A stretch of 64,000 nucleotides of DNA from Trifolium pratense (taxonomy: Eukaryota; Streptophyta; Magnoliopsida; Fabales; Fabaceae), in the NCBI RefSeq assembly GCF_020283565.1, contig NC_060059.1, positions 17,974,933 through 18,038,932 of the forward strand, written 5' to 3'. The notes beneath the pieces were generated by a model. The model searched no databases, was not told where the DNA came from, and was given only the letters and a program-made list of their open reading frames with translations. The position numbers and the translations under genes are program-made. This document shows positions 22,465 through 33,740 of this stretch, in pieces (the first letter of the stretch is position 1; each line of letters begins with the position of its first letter).

Positions 22465-25127
22465 TTTAACACCCAAACCCGTTATTTAATTAACTCTGCC
22501 TTTATAAAATATTTTTCGAAAATACACAGCGGAAAGATTGAAAATCTGATTTATAAAGCGCTGGTTTGAATATCACAAACTTCATTCAAAGATAATACTA
22601 ATACATTTATCTAGTAAAATATTCGAATGAACTAAAAACAAAACCTCGCATCGAACGATGCGTTATTAGTTATACAAAACGGATACTTTTCAAATGAAAG
22701 CTTAAGACCAACAGAGTATACTAAAAGGACTACATGCATATACATATAAAAACCCCTTTTTTCCCGTGTCTCAATCAGAGCAGAGCTTCACTATTGCACT
22801 CGGACGAGGCTAACACATAACCTGTCAACCTGGACCCCCAAAGGTCCAGCAATTAACACAAAGCAGAGAGTTAGAAAACATAAACATAAATATAAGTGTG
22901 AGTAGTATACTACACACTCCACACGCTATCATACATTTCTAACTCACGCACATACATCGTCAAATACGACTACCAATTAATCATTCATTTACAAACACAC
23001 CAATCATATAGTTTCACGTCTTCTCGGACACTACCAAAGTGTTCATTTTATAGTCATGACGGACTCTACACTTGTTCATTTTATAGTCATGACGGACTCT
23101 ACACTTGTTCATTTTATAGTCATGACGGACTCTACACAGTATTAAACAATTAGTAAATACCAAAGCTTAACACATACGGAAAACACATTACAATCCAATC
23201 GGATATTGTCACATAACAATTATCAAATACATGTGCATTTACCCTAATGCATCTAATGCCAATTATCCAATGTCATGTCATCCCTAGACACGACTAATGC
23301 ATGTGGTACCAAGGCGTCTCACCAACGGTGGACCAAGAACAGTTTTATATCTTGCTGGATAAGCGTCTCACCAACGGTGGACCAAGAACAGTTTTATATC
23401 TTGCTGGATATGTCGGAACTTACCGAACCATCTTATCTCCCTTGGATAAGCCAACACAGTTTTACATCATGTTGGATGCTGCTATTCACCCCATTTAAGA
23501 TGAACCCAGTTTTACATCTTGTTGGATGCGTCGGAACTTACCGAACCACCTTATCTCCCTTGGATAAGCTCAATAACAGTTTTATATCATGTAGGATATG
23601 GTTATCATCAACCATCTCTCCCATAAAGAGGAGTCACACAGTTTTATATCGTGTTTGGATATGGGCTCCAGATCTCGGATAACATAATCCCATCTTCGGC
23701 CACTTTTCATAAACATAGTCCATTTTCATCAATTGTTGGAATTCACATGATTCCCATAACACAATTATTCATGAATGCATGATTACTTTTAAACACATCA
23801 AATACATGACGCTATCTAGCTCGAAGCTATTCATTCACTGATGCGGAAACACAATTCCAACATCTAACACACTAGGATAACACAATATCCTATCACTCCA
23901 ATTCATAATTATTCACATGATAATTATCTGCATAACCATTTTTTATACACACAAGGTTTCATTTACACTTATGTCATAAAACATACATCATTCTCTTATC
24001 ATTGCAAATTAATGATAAAACATCACATTGCTCACTTTAAGCTACAACTTATTGCATACACGTTTATCAATCATATAACGATTAACAATAAGTATTAACA
24101 GTATCAACATGTATCAACAATCATGTAAGGATACCCTTAAACCATGTTACAAGTGCCTAATCACACTTATAAACATTAACAAAAGTTGCTGTCACAGAGG
24201 CCTTCGCTAAGCGAAGCCTTAGCGAGACTTGGCGAACCTCACCAGAGGATCACCTGCTCATAGCGAGCTTTGGCGAGCTTCAGCGAACCTGTTCGCTACA
24301 GCGAACTCCTGGTCGCTTAGCGAACCACACCAGAACAGAATATCTGTTCTTGAGTTATCTAAGGCGGTTTAACCTCAAATCAACTCAAAAATTCATCCAA
24401 ACATGTTATAAATTCTTATAAACAGCTAATTCAAGCATATATGGTATCAAGGAACATTAATCATCCCTTCCAAACAACCAAATACATCAAACAATCAAAA
24501 TCATGTCAATTTCTTGCAAAATAAGCAAAGTTGCATAAACATGCAAATCATTGATCAAACATCTACATATACCCACTTTCAACTCCCCGAAGTTGTTTAC
24601 CTCATCTACCATGAGTTCACTACACATGTTAGGATCAAAAGAATCCATTCTCCATTAAGAAAATCACCCACAAAACCCACAAGAAAATAGAGTGGAAAGA
24701 GTTTGGGAATGGAGGAATCGACATCCTCCCCTCTTTCGAATCACTCACGAATATGTAATCTAACTCTCGTACCTTAGCTCGACGAATCCACAAGCTTGCT
24801 CTTCTCTTTCTCTCCCACGAGCTCTTCCTCTCCCTCATGAGCTCCTTGCCCTAGCTAAGCTCTTGAACTTCTCATGGAATTGTAACTTATGAGACTATTC
24901 ACCCAAACTTATGCTACTTATAGAGCTTCATTGTTCTCATGGATCAAAGCCCAATTGGCTTAGGCCCAATGCCTATTCCACGCCCAAAGGCCCAAACAAC
25001 ATAACTTCTCGCTCATTAACTTACGTTTGCGCTAAATGATTATTCGCCGCTTAATTATTTAATTATAAATCACGCCCTCGCGTAATAAAATAATTAAATA
25101 ACGAATACTAAATTTTGGGTCGTTACA
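22465..25127 (-). repeat. 5' LTR of the defective gypsy element
   Basis: 2663 bp, nearly identical to 16622-19317. It has three instead of four 33-bp repeats, and substitutions are visible at about 22791, 24589 and 24927. Its inner end begins TTTAAC where the other LTR has TGTAAC, so the terminal TG/CA dinucleotide is mutated on this side. Confidence 0.92.
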
Positions 25128-26624
25128 CTCATCATCTTCAGACTCATCAACATCAGGTTCAGCAGTTGCTTCAGTTCTTTGTTGTTCAGAGTCTGTAGGA
25201 ACTGTTGTGTTCAGAGGTTCTTCAGAGAATGGATGTTCTGAGTAGTTTGGAATATCTGAATATTGATCCTCTGATACCTGAAATCTAGACAAACCTTCCA
25301 CAAGCTCTGACACTTGGTCAGGCTCTTTGTCATCAAATTTGACATGCATACTTTCTTCCACAGTGTGTGTTTCAGAAATATACAGTCTGTATGCTTTTGA
25401 GCGTTCAGAGTATCCTATAAAGATACCCTTGTAACCTCTAGCATCAAATTTCTTTAGATGGACTTTGTTATTTAAGATGTAACACGTACATCCAAACTGA
25501 TGAAAATAAGAAATATCAGGTTTTCTTCCTTTGAACAATTCATAAGCAGTTTTGTTCAACTTAGATCTGATATAGATTCTATTTTGAACATAACATGCTG
25601 TGTTTACAGCTTCTGCCCATAAAAACTTTGCTACATTAGTTTCATGCATCATGGTTCTGGCCATTTCTTGCAGAGTTCTATTCTTCCTTTCAACAACCCC
25701 ATTTTGTTGAGGTGTTCTAGGAGAAGAGAATTCATGCAGAATACCATATTTTTCACAAAAGTTTTCAAAAGGTTCATTTTCAAATTCTCCACCATGATCA
25801 CTTCTAACTTTTAAAATAGTGTAGCCTTTTTCATTTTGAATTTGTTTGCAGAAGATGCTAAACTCATCATAAGCTTCATCTTTTGTTCTTAGGAATTTTA
25901 CCCAAGTCCATCTACTGTAATCATCAACAATTACTAACCCATACTTCTTTCCATTGATAGAGGCAGTGTGAACTGGCCCAAAAAGATCAATGTGAAGAAG
26001 TTCCAATGGTCTTGAGGTAGAGACAATGTTTTTAGGTTTAAAAGATGATTTTGTAATCTTTCCTTTTTGACATGAACCACAAAGTGTGTTTGAGTGATAT
26101 TTGATTTTAGGTAATCCTCTGACAAGGTCAAGCTTACTAAGCTTAGAGATTAACCTCCAGTTAGCATGGCCTAACCTCTTGTGCCAGATCCATTTTTCTT
26201 CACTCAAGGTCAAAAGACACATCACTTTTTGTTCATTCAAATCAGAAAGATTAATTTTATAAACATTGTTCTTTCTCAGACCTTTGAATATCATGGAGTT
26301 ATCAGATTGTTTAGACACAGTACATGATTCCTTATTAAAGACAACTACATAACCATTGTCGCAAAATTGACTTATGCTCAATAGGTTATGTTTGAGTCCA
26401 TCTACTAACCAAACATCATTAATAGATAGGGAAGAATTACCTACTGTACCTGTACCTATTATCTTTCCTTTTTGATTGCCTCCAAAGCCAACAGATCCTC
26501 CTTCTTTCATAGTCAGCTTAGAAAATAGTTGTTTGTCACCAGTCATATGCCTTGAACATCCACTATCCAGATACCATGAGTGTTTCATGATATTTCTTTG
26601 AGTGGCAGGCTGTATGAGAAACAA
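25128..26624 (-). CDS. SIRE pol, 5' part: protease and integrase
   Basis: This is the upstream half of the split pol. The protease active site is in YLDSGCSRHMTG. The GAG-pre-integrase/HHCC zinc region reads HKRLGHANW and LCGSCQKGK. The integrase catalytic residues lie in LLHIDLFGPV, VRSDHGGEF and VVERKNRT (D, D, E). The frame is open to the insertion point and resumes at 16621. It begins one frame back from gag, immediately after the gag TAA. In SIRE elements I know, gag and pol are in one frame separated by a stop; here a base seems to be missing at the junction (TAAAG), so expression would need frameshifting or the copy is mutated. Confidence 0.9.
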
Positions 26625-26626
26625 CT

Positions 26627-29032
26627 TTAATCATTGCGATAGAACTCTTCATCAAGGTTAATGATAAAGTCATCCCAGTATTCTTCCTCTTCATTTTTCA
26701 AGTTCTGATTGTTAACTTGAGAACTTGTCAGCCATTGGTCTAGGACATAAGCCCTTCTTCCTTTGCATAGGACTTGTTTCCACACTCTAGGTAGGACATA
26801 TCCTTTCCTAGTTGGTAAATCTGAATGATACATTATTTCAGCTTTTGGTACCCATCTTCTGGGTCCACGCTTGTTAGTCCACAAATGCTTATTATGTTGT
26901 CTAGTGTTGGAGAAAGATCTTGGTTTGGAATAATAACCTTTTTGAAACCTTTTCTTTTGAAATCTGTTATTATTCCAGGATTTGGATTGTTTATGATTCC
27001 AGGGTTTGTATCTATCACCAATCCCATGTTCTGATTGATTATATCTACTGACTCTAGAATCATAAATAATCTGAGTCCTGTACTCCATCTGAGATTTAGA
27101 ATTTTTTCTTTTAAAAACTTCTGATCTTTTAGATTGACTAGCTTCAGGTACTGAAGCTCCTTTGGATCCAGAATTTGAAGTTTCAGATGTTGAAGCTTTC
27201 AGAACTACTGAACTGATGTTCTCAGGTTCTGAACAACTTCTATCTTCTGAACATCTTTCTCCAGATCCTGAGGAACTGGGTTCCTCTGAGCTGTCAGCTT
27301 CTAAATCACTCAGATCATCTTTGTCATTTTCAACACTACCAGGATTCTTTCCCTCTTCACTTTGTGGAACAACATAATAAACCCAAGATTTTCCAACCTT
27401 TTTGGCAGAGGTCTTCAGCTTTGAATATGTTCTACCATATTCATAGCCAAGTCCCTCTCCTCTATGTCTCATGACATTATAAACAAGATTAGCAGCTTTG
27501 CTCTTACCAAGATTGAGATGCACAAACTGTTGAAGAGCTATTTCCTGCTCATCAATAGGTTTGTGACAAACAGCACAACCCTTTTCAAAGTCATTTACTC
27601 TATTCAGAGTTTCTTGATACAGACCTTGAAAATGTTCTGCTTGTTCAGTCAGAGTGTTAAGCTTTTCTTGTAAAACTTTTTGTTTACTTAACACTCTGAG
27701 ATGTTTCTCAATGACCTTGTTAAGTGCAGTTATAAGTTGAGATTTAGAGCAGTCAGAAAATACCTCATCAGTTACTTCAGAATCTGATTCTGATTCTGAT
27801 TCTGATTCATCGTCTGAGTCTGCATCTGAGTCAGCTGAAACCATCAGGGCTAGATTTGCCTCTTCTTCTTCCTCAACTTCTTCCTCAGATGATAGCTCTT
27901 CAAAAGTAGCCATCAGACTCTTTTTCAATTTGCTCTTGAATTGTTGCTTCTTTGAGCTGTATCTTTTGCTTTTGTCTTTAGCAGACATTTCTGGACAATC
28001 AGCAATAAAGTGTCCTGGCTTCTTACAGTTGAAGCAGTTCTTCTGATCATCCTTTTTGCTGACAAAATTTCTGGAGCTGTTACCTCTGAAATTTCTTTTG
28101 TTAAATCTGTTCCATTGCTGAAACTTGGTGAATAAAGCAAACTCATCCTCATTCATCTCATCCTCTTGACCATCAGCAGAAGATTCTTCTTCAATGTCAA
28201 GAAGCTGAGTCTTAAGAGCCTTAGAAGTAGTCCTAGTTGACTGTAAAGCCACTGACTTGGACTTCTTCTTAGTTTCTGAGTCAGCATCCAGAACCATCTC
28301 ATGGCTTCTGAGATTGCTTATCAGAGCTTCAAGACTCAGAGTCTTGAGATTTTGAGCTTCCTCTATTGCAGTGACCTTGGGTCTCCAAGCAATAGGAAGA
28401 CTTCTCAGAATCTTCTGAACATGGTCATAGGTGGAATAACTTCTCTTAAGAGCTTTAAGACCAGATACAAGGATTTGAAACCTTGTAAACATAGTCTCAA
28501 TGTTTTCATCTTGTTGCATAGTGAATAGTTCATATTGCCTTATCAAAAGACTAGCTTTAGCCTCTTGAACCTTTTCATTACCATCATAGGTAGCACACAT
28601 AGAATCAAAGATAGATTTAGCAGTAGACTTGTTCTCTATTCTGACATAATCCTCATGTCTAATAGCACCAACAACAATGTCCTTTACTCTATGATGCTTG
28701 GTGTAGGTTTTTAAGTTAGCTGGTGTGAGTAACTTTCTATGCTCAATGGACAACCTTCCATGTTCATTTAAGTTTTCAAAAGTTACTCCCAGCTCAACCA
28801 AATCCCACAACTCATGATCAATAGCAGTAATATTGCTATACAGTCTTTCCTTCCACCACTCAAATAATGATGCATCACCATTGAATATAGGGGCTTTTCT
28901 GTTGCCACTATGTTCATGTGATTCATTACTCAAGTAGTCAAAACCAAAGGCATTTCTAGGACCACCACCAGCTCCACTGGCCTCACCGGCTTCACCGGTT
29001 GTTCTAGTACTACTATCGTCTCCTCCAGACAT
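26627..29032 (-). CDS. SIRE gag
   Basis: 801 codons, ATG at 29032-29030, about 55 nt after the primer binding site. The N-terminal third has the copia gag (UBN2-type) pattern (FEWWKERLYSNITAID, LLIRQYELFTMQQDENIETM). The CX2CX4HX4C zinc knuckle CFNCKKPGHFIADC is near residue 335. Acidic serine-rich stretches follow (SDADSDDESESESESDSE), then a coiled-coil-like segment with a CX2H motif (about residues 470-500) and a basic tail rich in W, N and R. The long C-terminal extension is usual for SIRE-type gag. The frame has no stops. Confidence 0.92.
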   Translation of the reverse strand: MSGGDDSSTRTTGEAGEASGAGGGPRNAFGFDYLSNESHEHSGNRKAPIFNGDASLFEWWKERLYSNITAIDHELWDLVELGVTFENLNEHGRLSIEHRKLLTPANLKTYTKHHRVKDIVVGAIRHEDYVRIENKSTAKSIFDSMCATYDGNEKVQEAKASLLIRQYELFTMQQDENIETMFTRFQILVSGLKALKRSYSTYDHVQKILRSLPIAWRPKVTAIEEAQNLKTLSLEALISNLRSHEMVLDADSETKKKSKSVALQSTRTTSKALKTQLLDIEEESSADGQEDEMNEDEFALFTKFQQWNRFNKRNFRGNSSRNFVSKKDDQKNCFNCKKPGHFIADCPEMSAKDKSKRYSSKKQQFKSKLKKSLMATFEELSSEEEVEEEEEANLALMVSADSDADSDDESESESESDSEVTDEVFSDCSKSQLITALNKVIEKHLRVLSKQKVLQEKLNTLTEQAEHFQGLYQETLNRVNDFEKGCAVCHKPIDEQEIALQQFVHLNLGKSKAANLVYNVMRHRGEGLGYEYGRTYSKLKTSAKKVGKSWVYYVVPQSEEGKNPGSVENDKDDLSDLEADSSEEPSSSGSGERCSEDRSCSEPENISSVVLKASTSETSNSGSKGASVPEASQSKRSEVFKRKNSKSQMEYRTQIIYDSRVSRYNQSEHGIGDRYKPWNHKQSKSWNNNRFQKKRFQKGYYSKPRSFSNTRQHNKHLWTNKRGPRRWVPKAEIMYHSDLPTRKGYVLPRVWKQVLCKGRRAYVLDQWLTSSQVNNQNLKNEEEEYWDDFIINLDEEFYRND

Positions 29033-29087
29033 AGTGTTCTCACAAGATCTTTACTGTCTCACTGTTAAGTGAAAGTAACAGACCAGA

Positions 29088-29099
29088 GCTCTGATACCA
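29088..29099 (-). promoter_or_regulatory. SIRE primer binding site
   Basis: On the minus strand it reads TGGTATCAGAGC, complementary to initiator tRNA-Met, two bases from the LTR end at 29102. Confidence 0.9.
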
Positions 29100-29101
29100 A
29101 T

Positions 29102-30201
29102 TGAAGGTGTGAAAACACAAGAAGGGGGGGGGGGGGGTTGAATTGTGTTTTAGCTAAGTTAAAACTTTTTCAAGTTCTTAACTCAACTACGTTAGCAGCG
29201 GATAAATAACACAAATAATAACAAGAGAGAGAGAGAGAGAAATCACACAAGCAATTTATACTGGTTCCTCTCACAAAACGAGAGTAGTCCAGTCCCCTTG
29301 CACTTCCAAGGGATTTCACTATAATCACACAAGATTACACCTGCTCAAGCACACAAGCAAGAGACTTCTCAACAATGCTCAAGCACACAAGCTTAAGACT
29401 TCACACTTAAGCACACAAGCTTAAGTTTCCTCAAGTAATAGAAAAGTATATAACAATATACAAATGCTCTTAGATGAACCTAAAGAGAGCAAATACAAAG
29501 AGTACAGAGTATTTGGCTAATAGTGCAAAAACACTTGATAAGAGGTTCAGAGCTTGTATACACAGAATTCAGAGTTTGTTCAGCCCACGTTCAATTCTTG
29601 ATAGTTGTTTTTCTGTTGTAGCTGAATCTTCTAGTATATATACCACTAGAAAAGAGTCGTTGCAAAAGGAGCCGTTGGAGTTGATAATCTTTTGTCTTCA
29701 AGCAGTCTGTCTTGATGCAGTTTGGTTGTATCCAAAACTAAGAAAGAGTTTCAGTTACTTTGACTACTGCAGAGTGGACTTTCCTTATTCAGCTAACAAA
29801 ACTGAAGACCCACGTTCTCAAAAGAGGACAGACAAAACGAGAGTAGCTGAACTGATCAGGCTTGAAAGGTCCTTTTCTTCATTGGTAGAAGAGTTGACTA
29901 GCAAAGGGAATCTTCACAGCTTTCAAAGAGATCTTCAGACTTTGATGAAGCTAGTAGTCAGTCAAGAAGTTCTGAAGACTTCATCCTCTGAACGTTGTAA
30001 CTTCTGAAGTCTAACATCTTCTGAGCGCTTATGAACTTCTGAATTCACATCCTCTGAACTTCACTCAGAGCTTATCTGGTGCTTATATCTGCGCACTTAA
30101 AATAAATTTTTAGTCCTTCCAATTGTTTATTAATACTTTGTTATCATCAAAACCTTTATAGATTTAGGGGCAAACATTTTTAAATCAATTTTGTTCCAAC
30201 A
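29102..30201 (-). repeat. SIRE 5' LTR
   Basis: 1100 bp, the same as 9459-10549 except for a 14-G run (29114-29127) and one extra GA unit near 29225. It carries the TATATATA box at 29635-29642, from which genomic RNA would start leftward. Confidence 0.92.
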
Positions 30202-30206
30202 GTGTG

Positions 30207-31706
30207 AAGCTTGGAATGTTAAGATTGACGAATCCTTTTCTTGAAGATATTAAAGAACGTCAGAAATCGGATAAGAAATTGATGGAGAAGATGGTACTCA
30301 TCAATGAAGGCAAGGAGACCAATATCAAGATTGACGAAAGTGGAGTCATGAGATTTCACGGAAGAGTTTGTGTACCGGATGTACCCGAATTGAAAAGAAT
30401 GATCATGGAAGAAGGTCACAGGAGTGGTTTGAGTATTCATCCTGAAGTAACCAAGATGTATCAGGATTTGAGGAAGTTGTTTTGGTGGCCGGGAATGAAG
30501 AGGCAAATTTCTGAATTTGTGTATTCCTGCTTAACTTGTCAGAAATCGAAGATTGAACATCAGAAGCCGTTTGGCTTGTTACAACCAATGTTTATACCCG
30601 AATGGAAATGGGATAGCATTGCAATGGATTTTGTGGGAGGTTTACCGAAGACCAAGAAAAGTAACGAGGTGATTTGGGTAGTGGTAGATCGTCTGACGAA
30701 GTGTGCTCACTTCATTGCTATCAGGAAAGGTACTTTGGTGCCTAAGTTGGCCGAGATTTATGTGGAGCAGATTGTGAAGCTACATGGTATTCCAACAAGT
30801 ATTATTTCGGATAGAGATCCGAGATTTACTTCTAGATTTTGGGAAAGCTTGCAAGAAGCTTTAGGAACGAAGTTGAGGTTGAGTTCAGCGTATCACCCTC
30901 AGACAGATGGTCAGTCGGAGAGGACGATACAATCCTTAGAGGATTTGTTGAGGGCTTGTGTTTTGGAGCAAAACGTGAATTGGGATTCTTGTTTGCCATT
31001 GGTAGAGTTTACATACAACAACAGTTACCATTCTAGTATCGGAATGGCACCGTTTGAGGCTTTGTATGGGAGAAGGTGTAGGACACCTCTGTGTTGGTAT
31101 GAAACTGGAGAAGGTGCAATTCTTGGACCAGAGATTGTACAAGAAACAACAGAGAAGATTCGGATGATTCGTGAGAAGATGAAAACGTCTCAGAGTCGAC
31201 AGAAGAGTTATCATGATAAGAGGAGGAAGGACATTGAATTCCAAGAAGGGGATCATGTATTCCTACGAGTTACATCGACTACTGGAGTAGGACGTGCGTT
31301 GAAGTCGCGGAAGTTGACATCGAGGTTTATTGGACCATTTGAGATTTTGAAGCGAGTTGGGAAAGTTGCGTATAGGATTGCATTACCGCCATCATTGGCG
31401 AATTTGCACGATGTTTTCCATGTATCACAGTTGCGCAAGTATGTGTCTGATCTGACACACGTGATTGAATCGGACGATGTTCAAGTGAGGGATGACTTGA
31501 CCATCGAGACTGTGCCTTTGAGAATCGAAGGGAGAGAAGTGAAGAGGTTGAGAAACAAAGAGATTGCATCCGTGAAAGTCGTGTGGGGAGGACCGGCTGG
31601 TGAGAATGCAACGTGGGAGTTGGAAAGCAAGATGAGAGATTCGTATCCCGATCTGTTTCTAGGTAATTTCGAGGGCGAAATTCTTTTAAGGGGGGTAGGA
31701 TTGTAA
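30207..31706 (+). CDS. chromovirus integrase with chromodomain-like C-terminus (5' truncated)
   Basis: About 499 codons, open to TAA at 31704-31706, which overlaps the first bases of the 3' LTR. The zinc-binding region is HRSGLSIHPEV with SCLTCQKSK. The catalytic triad lies in SIAMDFVGG, IISDRDPRF and TDGQSERTIQSLE. A GPFEILKRVGKVAYRIALPP block and a final WELESKMRDSYPDLF block follow, the latter resembling the chromodomain remnant of Tekay-type chromoviruses. The frame has no lesion downstream of the SIRE insertion. Upstream RT and RNase H are separated by nested insertions and lie outside the window, so the protein cannot be made. Confidence 0.92.
   Translation, partial: KLGMLRLTNPFLEDIKERQKSDKKLMEKMVLINEGKETNIKIDESGVMRFHGRVCVPDVPELKRMIMEEGHRSGLSIHPEVTKMYQDLRKLFWWPGMKRQISEFVYSCLTCQKSKIEHQKPFGLLQPMFIPEWKWDSIAMDFVGGLPKTKKSNEVIWVVVDRLTKCAHFIAIRKGTLVPKLAEIYVEQIVKLHGIPTSIISDRDPRFTSRFWESLQEALGTKLRLSSAYHPQTDGQSERTIQSLEDLLRACVLEQNVNWDSCLPLVEFTYNNSYHSSIGMAPFEALYGRRCRTPLCWYETGEGAILGPEIVQETTEKIRMIREKMKTSQSRQKSYHDKRRKDIEFQEGDHVFLRVTSTTGVGRALKSRKLTSRFIGPFEILKRVGKVAYRIALPPSLANLHDVFHVSQLRKYVSDLTHVIESDDVQVRDDLTIETVPLRIEGREVKRLRNKEIASVKVVWGGPAGENATWELESKMRDSYPDLFLGNFEGEILLRGVGL
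31688..31701 (+). other. chromovirus polypurine tract
   Basis: AAGGGGGGTAGGAT immediately before the LTR start TGTAACGACC at 31702, inside the last codons of the integrase frame. Confidence 0.85.
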
Positions 31707-32474
31707 CGACCCATTTTTCGTATTCGTATATTTTATTGAATGTATTTTATTTATTAATTGGCTTTTATTATTTTAGTGAGCGACGAATAATTATTTAGCC
31801 GAACGTAAGTTATTAGACGCGAGAACCATTGTTTTGGGCTTATGGGCGTGAGAGGCAATGGGCCTAAGCCAATTGGGCTTGGTTCATGACCATGGAAAGT
31901 AGTATAAGTAGCAAGTCAAACATATGAATAGTTTCACAATTCATTTTCTTTGAACTTTGAGTGAGTAAGAGCAAGAGCAAAACCATAGAACAAGGGCTAG
32001 GGTTTGATCAAGAGAGAAAGCTTGAGCAAGAGAAGGCTTGGATCATCATCTTTGCTTAAGGTAAGAGATTAGAATTCATGATTCTTGAGTGGCAAGGAGA
32101 GGGGAGATTGTCTATGTCTCCATACCCGAACTCTCCCACTCAATTTCTTTTAGACTTTCGATTAAGCTTTTGTATGTGAGTGTGATGTTCTTCATCATTA
32201 CTTGTATGTGTTAATCACTAGCTTGATTTCATGATAAATATGTATGTGTTTTGATCATGTTGAAAGAGTTTTTGAAAGTTACTTAAAACCCAAGAAATAG
32301 GCATGATTTTGATTATTTGAGGTATTTGGATGTTTGGAAGAGATGATTAATGTTCCTTGATACCATATATGTTTGGAATGGCTGTTTATAAGAATTTATA
32401 ACATGTTTGGATGAATTTTTGAGTTGATTCAATGTTAAACCGCCTTAGAAAACTCAAGAACAGATTTTCTTTCT

Positions 32475-32643
32475 GGTGTAGTTCGCTTAGCGAACAGGAG
32501 TTCGCTACAGCGAACCTGTTCGCCACAAGCTCGCTACCTGTTCGCCATGTACCTGTAATCCTCTGATGTGGTTCGCTACAGCGAACTGAGCTTCGCTTAG
32601 CGAATGAGTTCGCTACCTGTTCGCTATGGATTCGCTTAGCGAA
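32475..32643. repeat. TTCGC/GCGAA palindrome cluster in the chromovirus LTR
   Basis: A dense set of TTCGCTTAGCGAA, TTCGCTACAGCGAAC and GTTCGCTACCTG units, related to the cluster in the defective gypsy LTRs but with a different arrangement. Confidence 0.85.
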
Positions 32644-33709
32644 CAGTACTGAACCTGCAACTTTTGTTTGTAAGTGTGATTAGGCACTTGTAACATGGTT
32701 TAAGAGTATCCTTACATGATTGTTGATACATGTTGATGCTGTTAATGCTTATTGTTAATCGTTAAATAATTGATAAACGTGTATGCAATAAGTTGTAGCT
32801 TAAAGTGAGCAATGTGATGTTTTGACATTAATTGTAATGTTAAGTGAATGTGTTTGAATTGTGTTTCCGCATTCATAATGAGTAGCTTCAAGCTAGAAAT
32901 ATCATATTGATGATATGTGTAAACATACATGCATTCATGTATATATATGTTGAATTGGAAACTTGGGTTCCAATAGATTTAAATGGATTTTTGAGTCCAT
33001 AAGGAAGCCGAGGATCGGATTAGATGAATCCATAAGATCTAGAGCTGCTATCCAGCAGGATATAAAACTGTTTAACTTATCCATGAGGGATATGAAGGTT
33101 TGGTAAGTTCCGAACAATCCGGCAAGATGTAAAACTGTTTAACTTATCCATGAGGGGTAAAAGGCAATTGGTACCACATGCATTAGTCGTGTCTAGGGAT
33201 GGCATGACATAGAATGATTGGCATTAGATACATTAGGGTAAATGCGCATATATTTGATAAATGGTATGTGACATTATCTGGTTGAACTGTGCTAAACTTT
33301 ATTAATTGATAATTGTTGAATGCGATGTTTTGGCGTGAGTTAGAATATGTATGAGGTAGTTCGAAAGTATAAGACTTTCTTATGCTCGTATGATATGTGA
33401 TTATGTTTTCTAACTCTCTGCTTTGTGTTATTTGCTGGACCTTTGGGGGTTCAGATATTCAGGCTGAGGATTGTGCCGACGTTTAGACTGCTGTTCTAGC
33501 GTGGTGTTGAAGTACCTTTTGGTGAGGAGACTTAGCATAGATTACTCCTCTTAGTACTAGCTTTTGACTAGAGTTTGTAAATAGTAAATGCTCTGGTAAT
33601 GTAACATCGAGTCGGGGTTTACGCTTGGATTTCATCGTATATCGGTGTTACCTTTTTGATATGCTAGTTCTTGTATAAGTGACATCCTTAGGGATGAATA
33701 TGGCTTATG

Positions 33710-33740
<31 letters not shown>
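33710..33740. repeat. TA dinucleotide repeat
   Basis: An interrupted (TA)n microsatellite within the chromovirus LTR. Confidence 0.9.

Larger units (their letters stand above)
16622..25127 (-). mobile_element. defective Ty3/gypsy (chromovirus-derived) element inserted in SIRE pol
   Basis: Two LTRs of about 2.7 kb flank a 3.15-kb internal region, with 5-bp target duplications ctcat at 16617-16621 and 25128-25132. The primer binding site is next to the right LTR and the polypurine tract next to the left LTR, so the element is in minus orientation. No intact gag or pol exists; only a degenerate integrase tail is readable. The LTRs differ by one 33-bp repeat unit and about four substitutions by eye, so it moved recently and probably relied on proteins from a relative. 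Confidence 0.92.
9459..30201 (-). mobile_element. SIRE/Maximus-type Ty1/copia retrotransposon, full length but interrupted
   Basis: It has two LTRs (9459-10549 and 29102-30201), an initiator-Met-type primer binding site, gag, pol, an env-like ORF, a polypurine tract and 5-bp duplications gtgtg (9454-9458 and 30202-30206). Without the 8.5-kb gypsy insertion in pol it would be about 12.2 kb, in the range expected of SIRE elements. The two LTRs differ by a G-run (7 versus 14 G) and one GA unit, with no other difference that I could see, so the insertion is very young. Confidence 0.93.
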
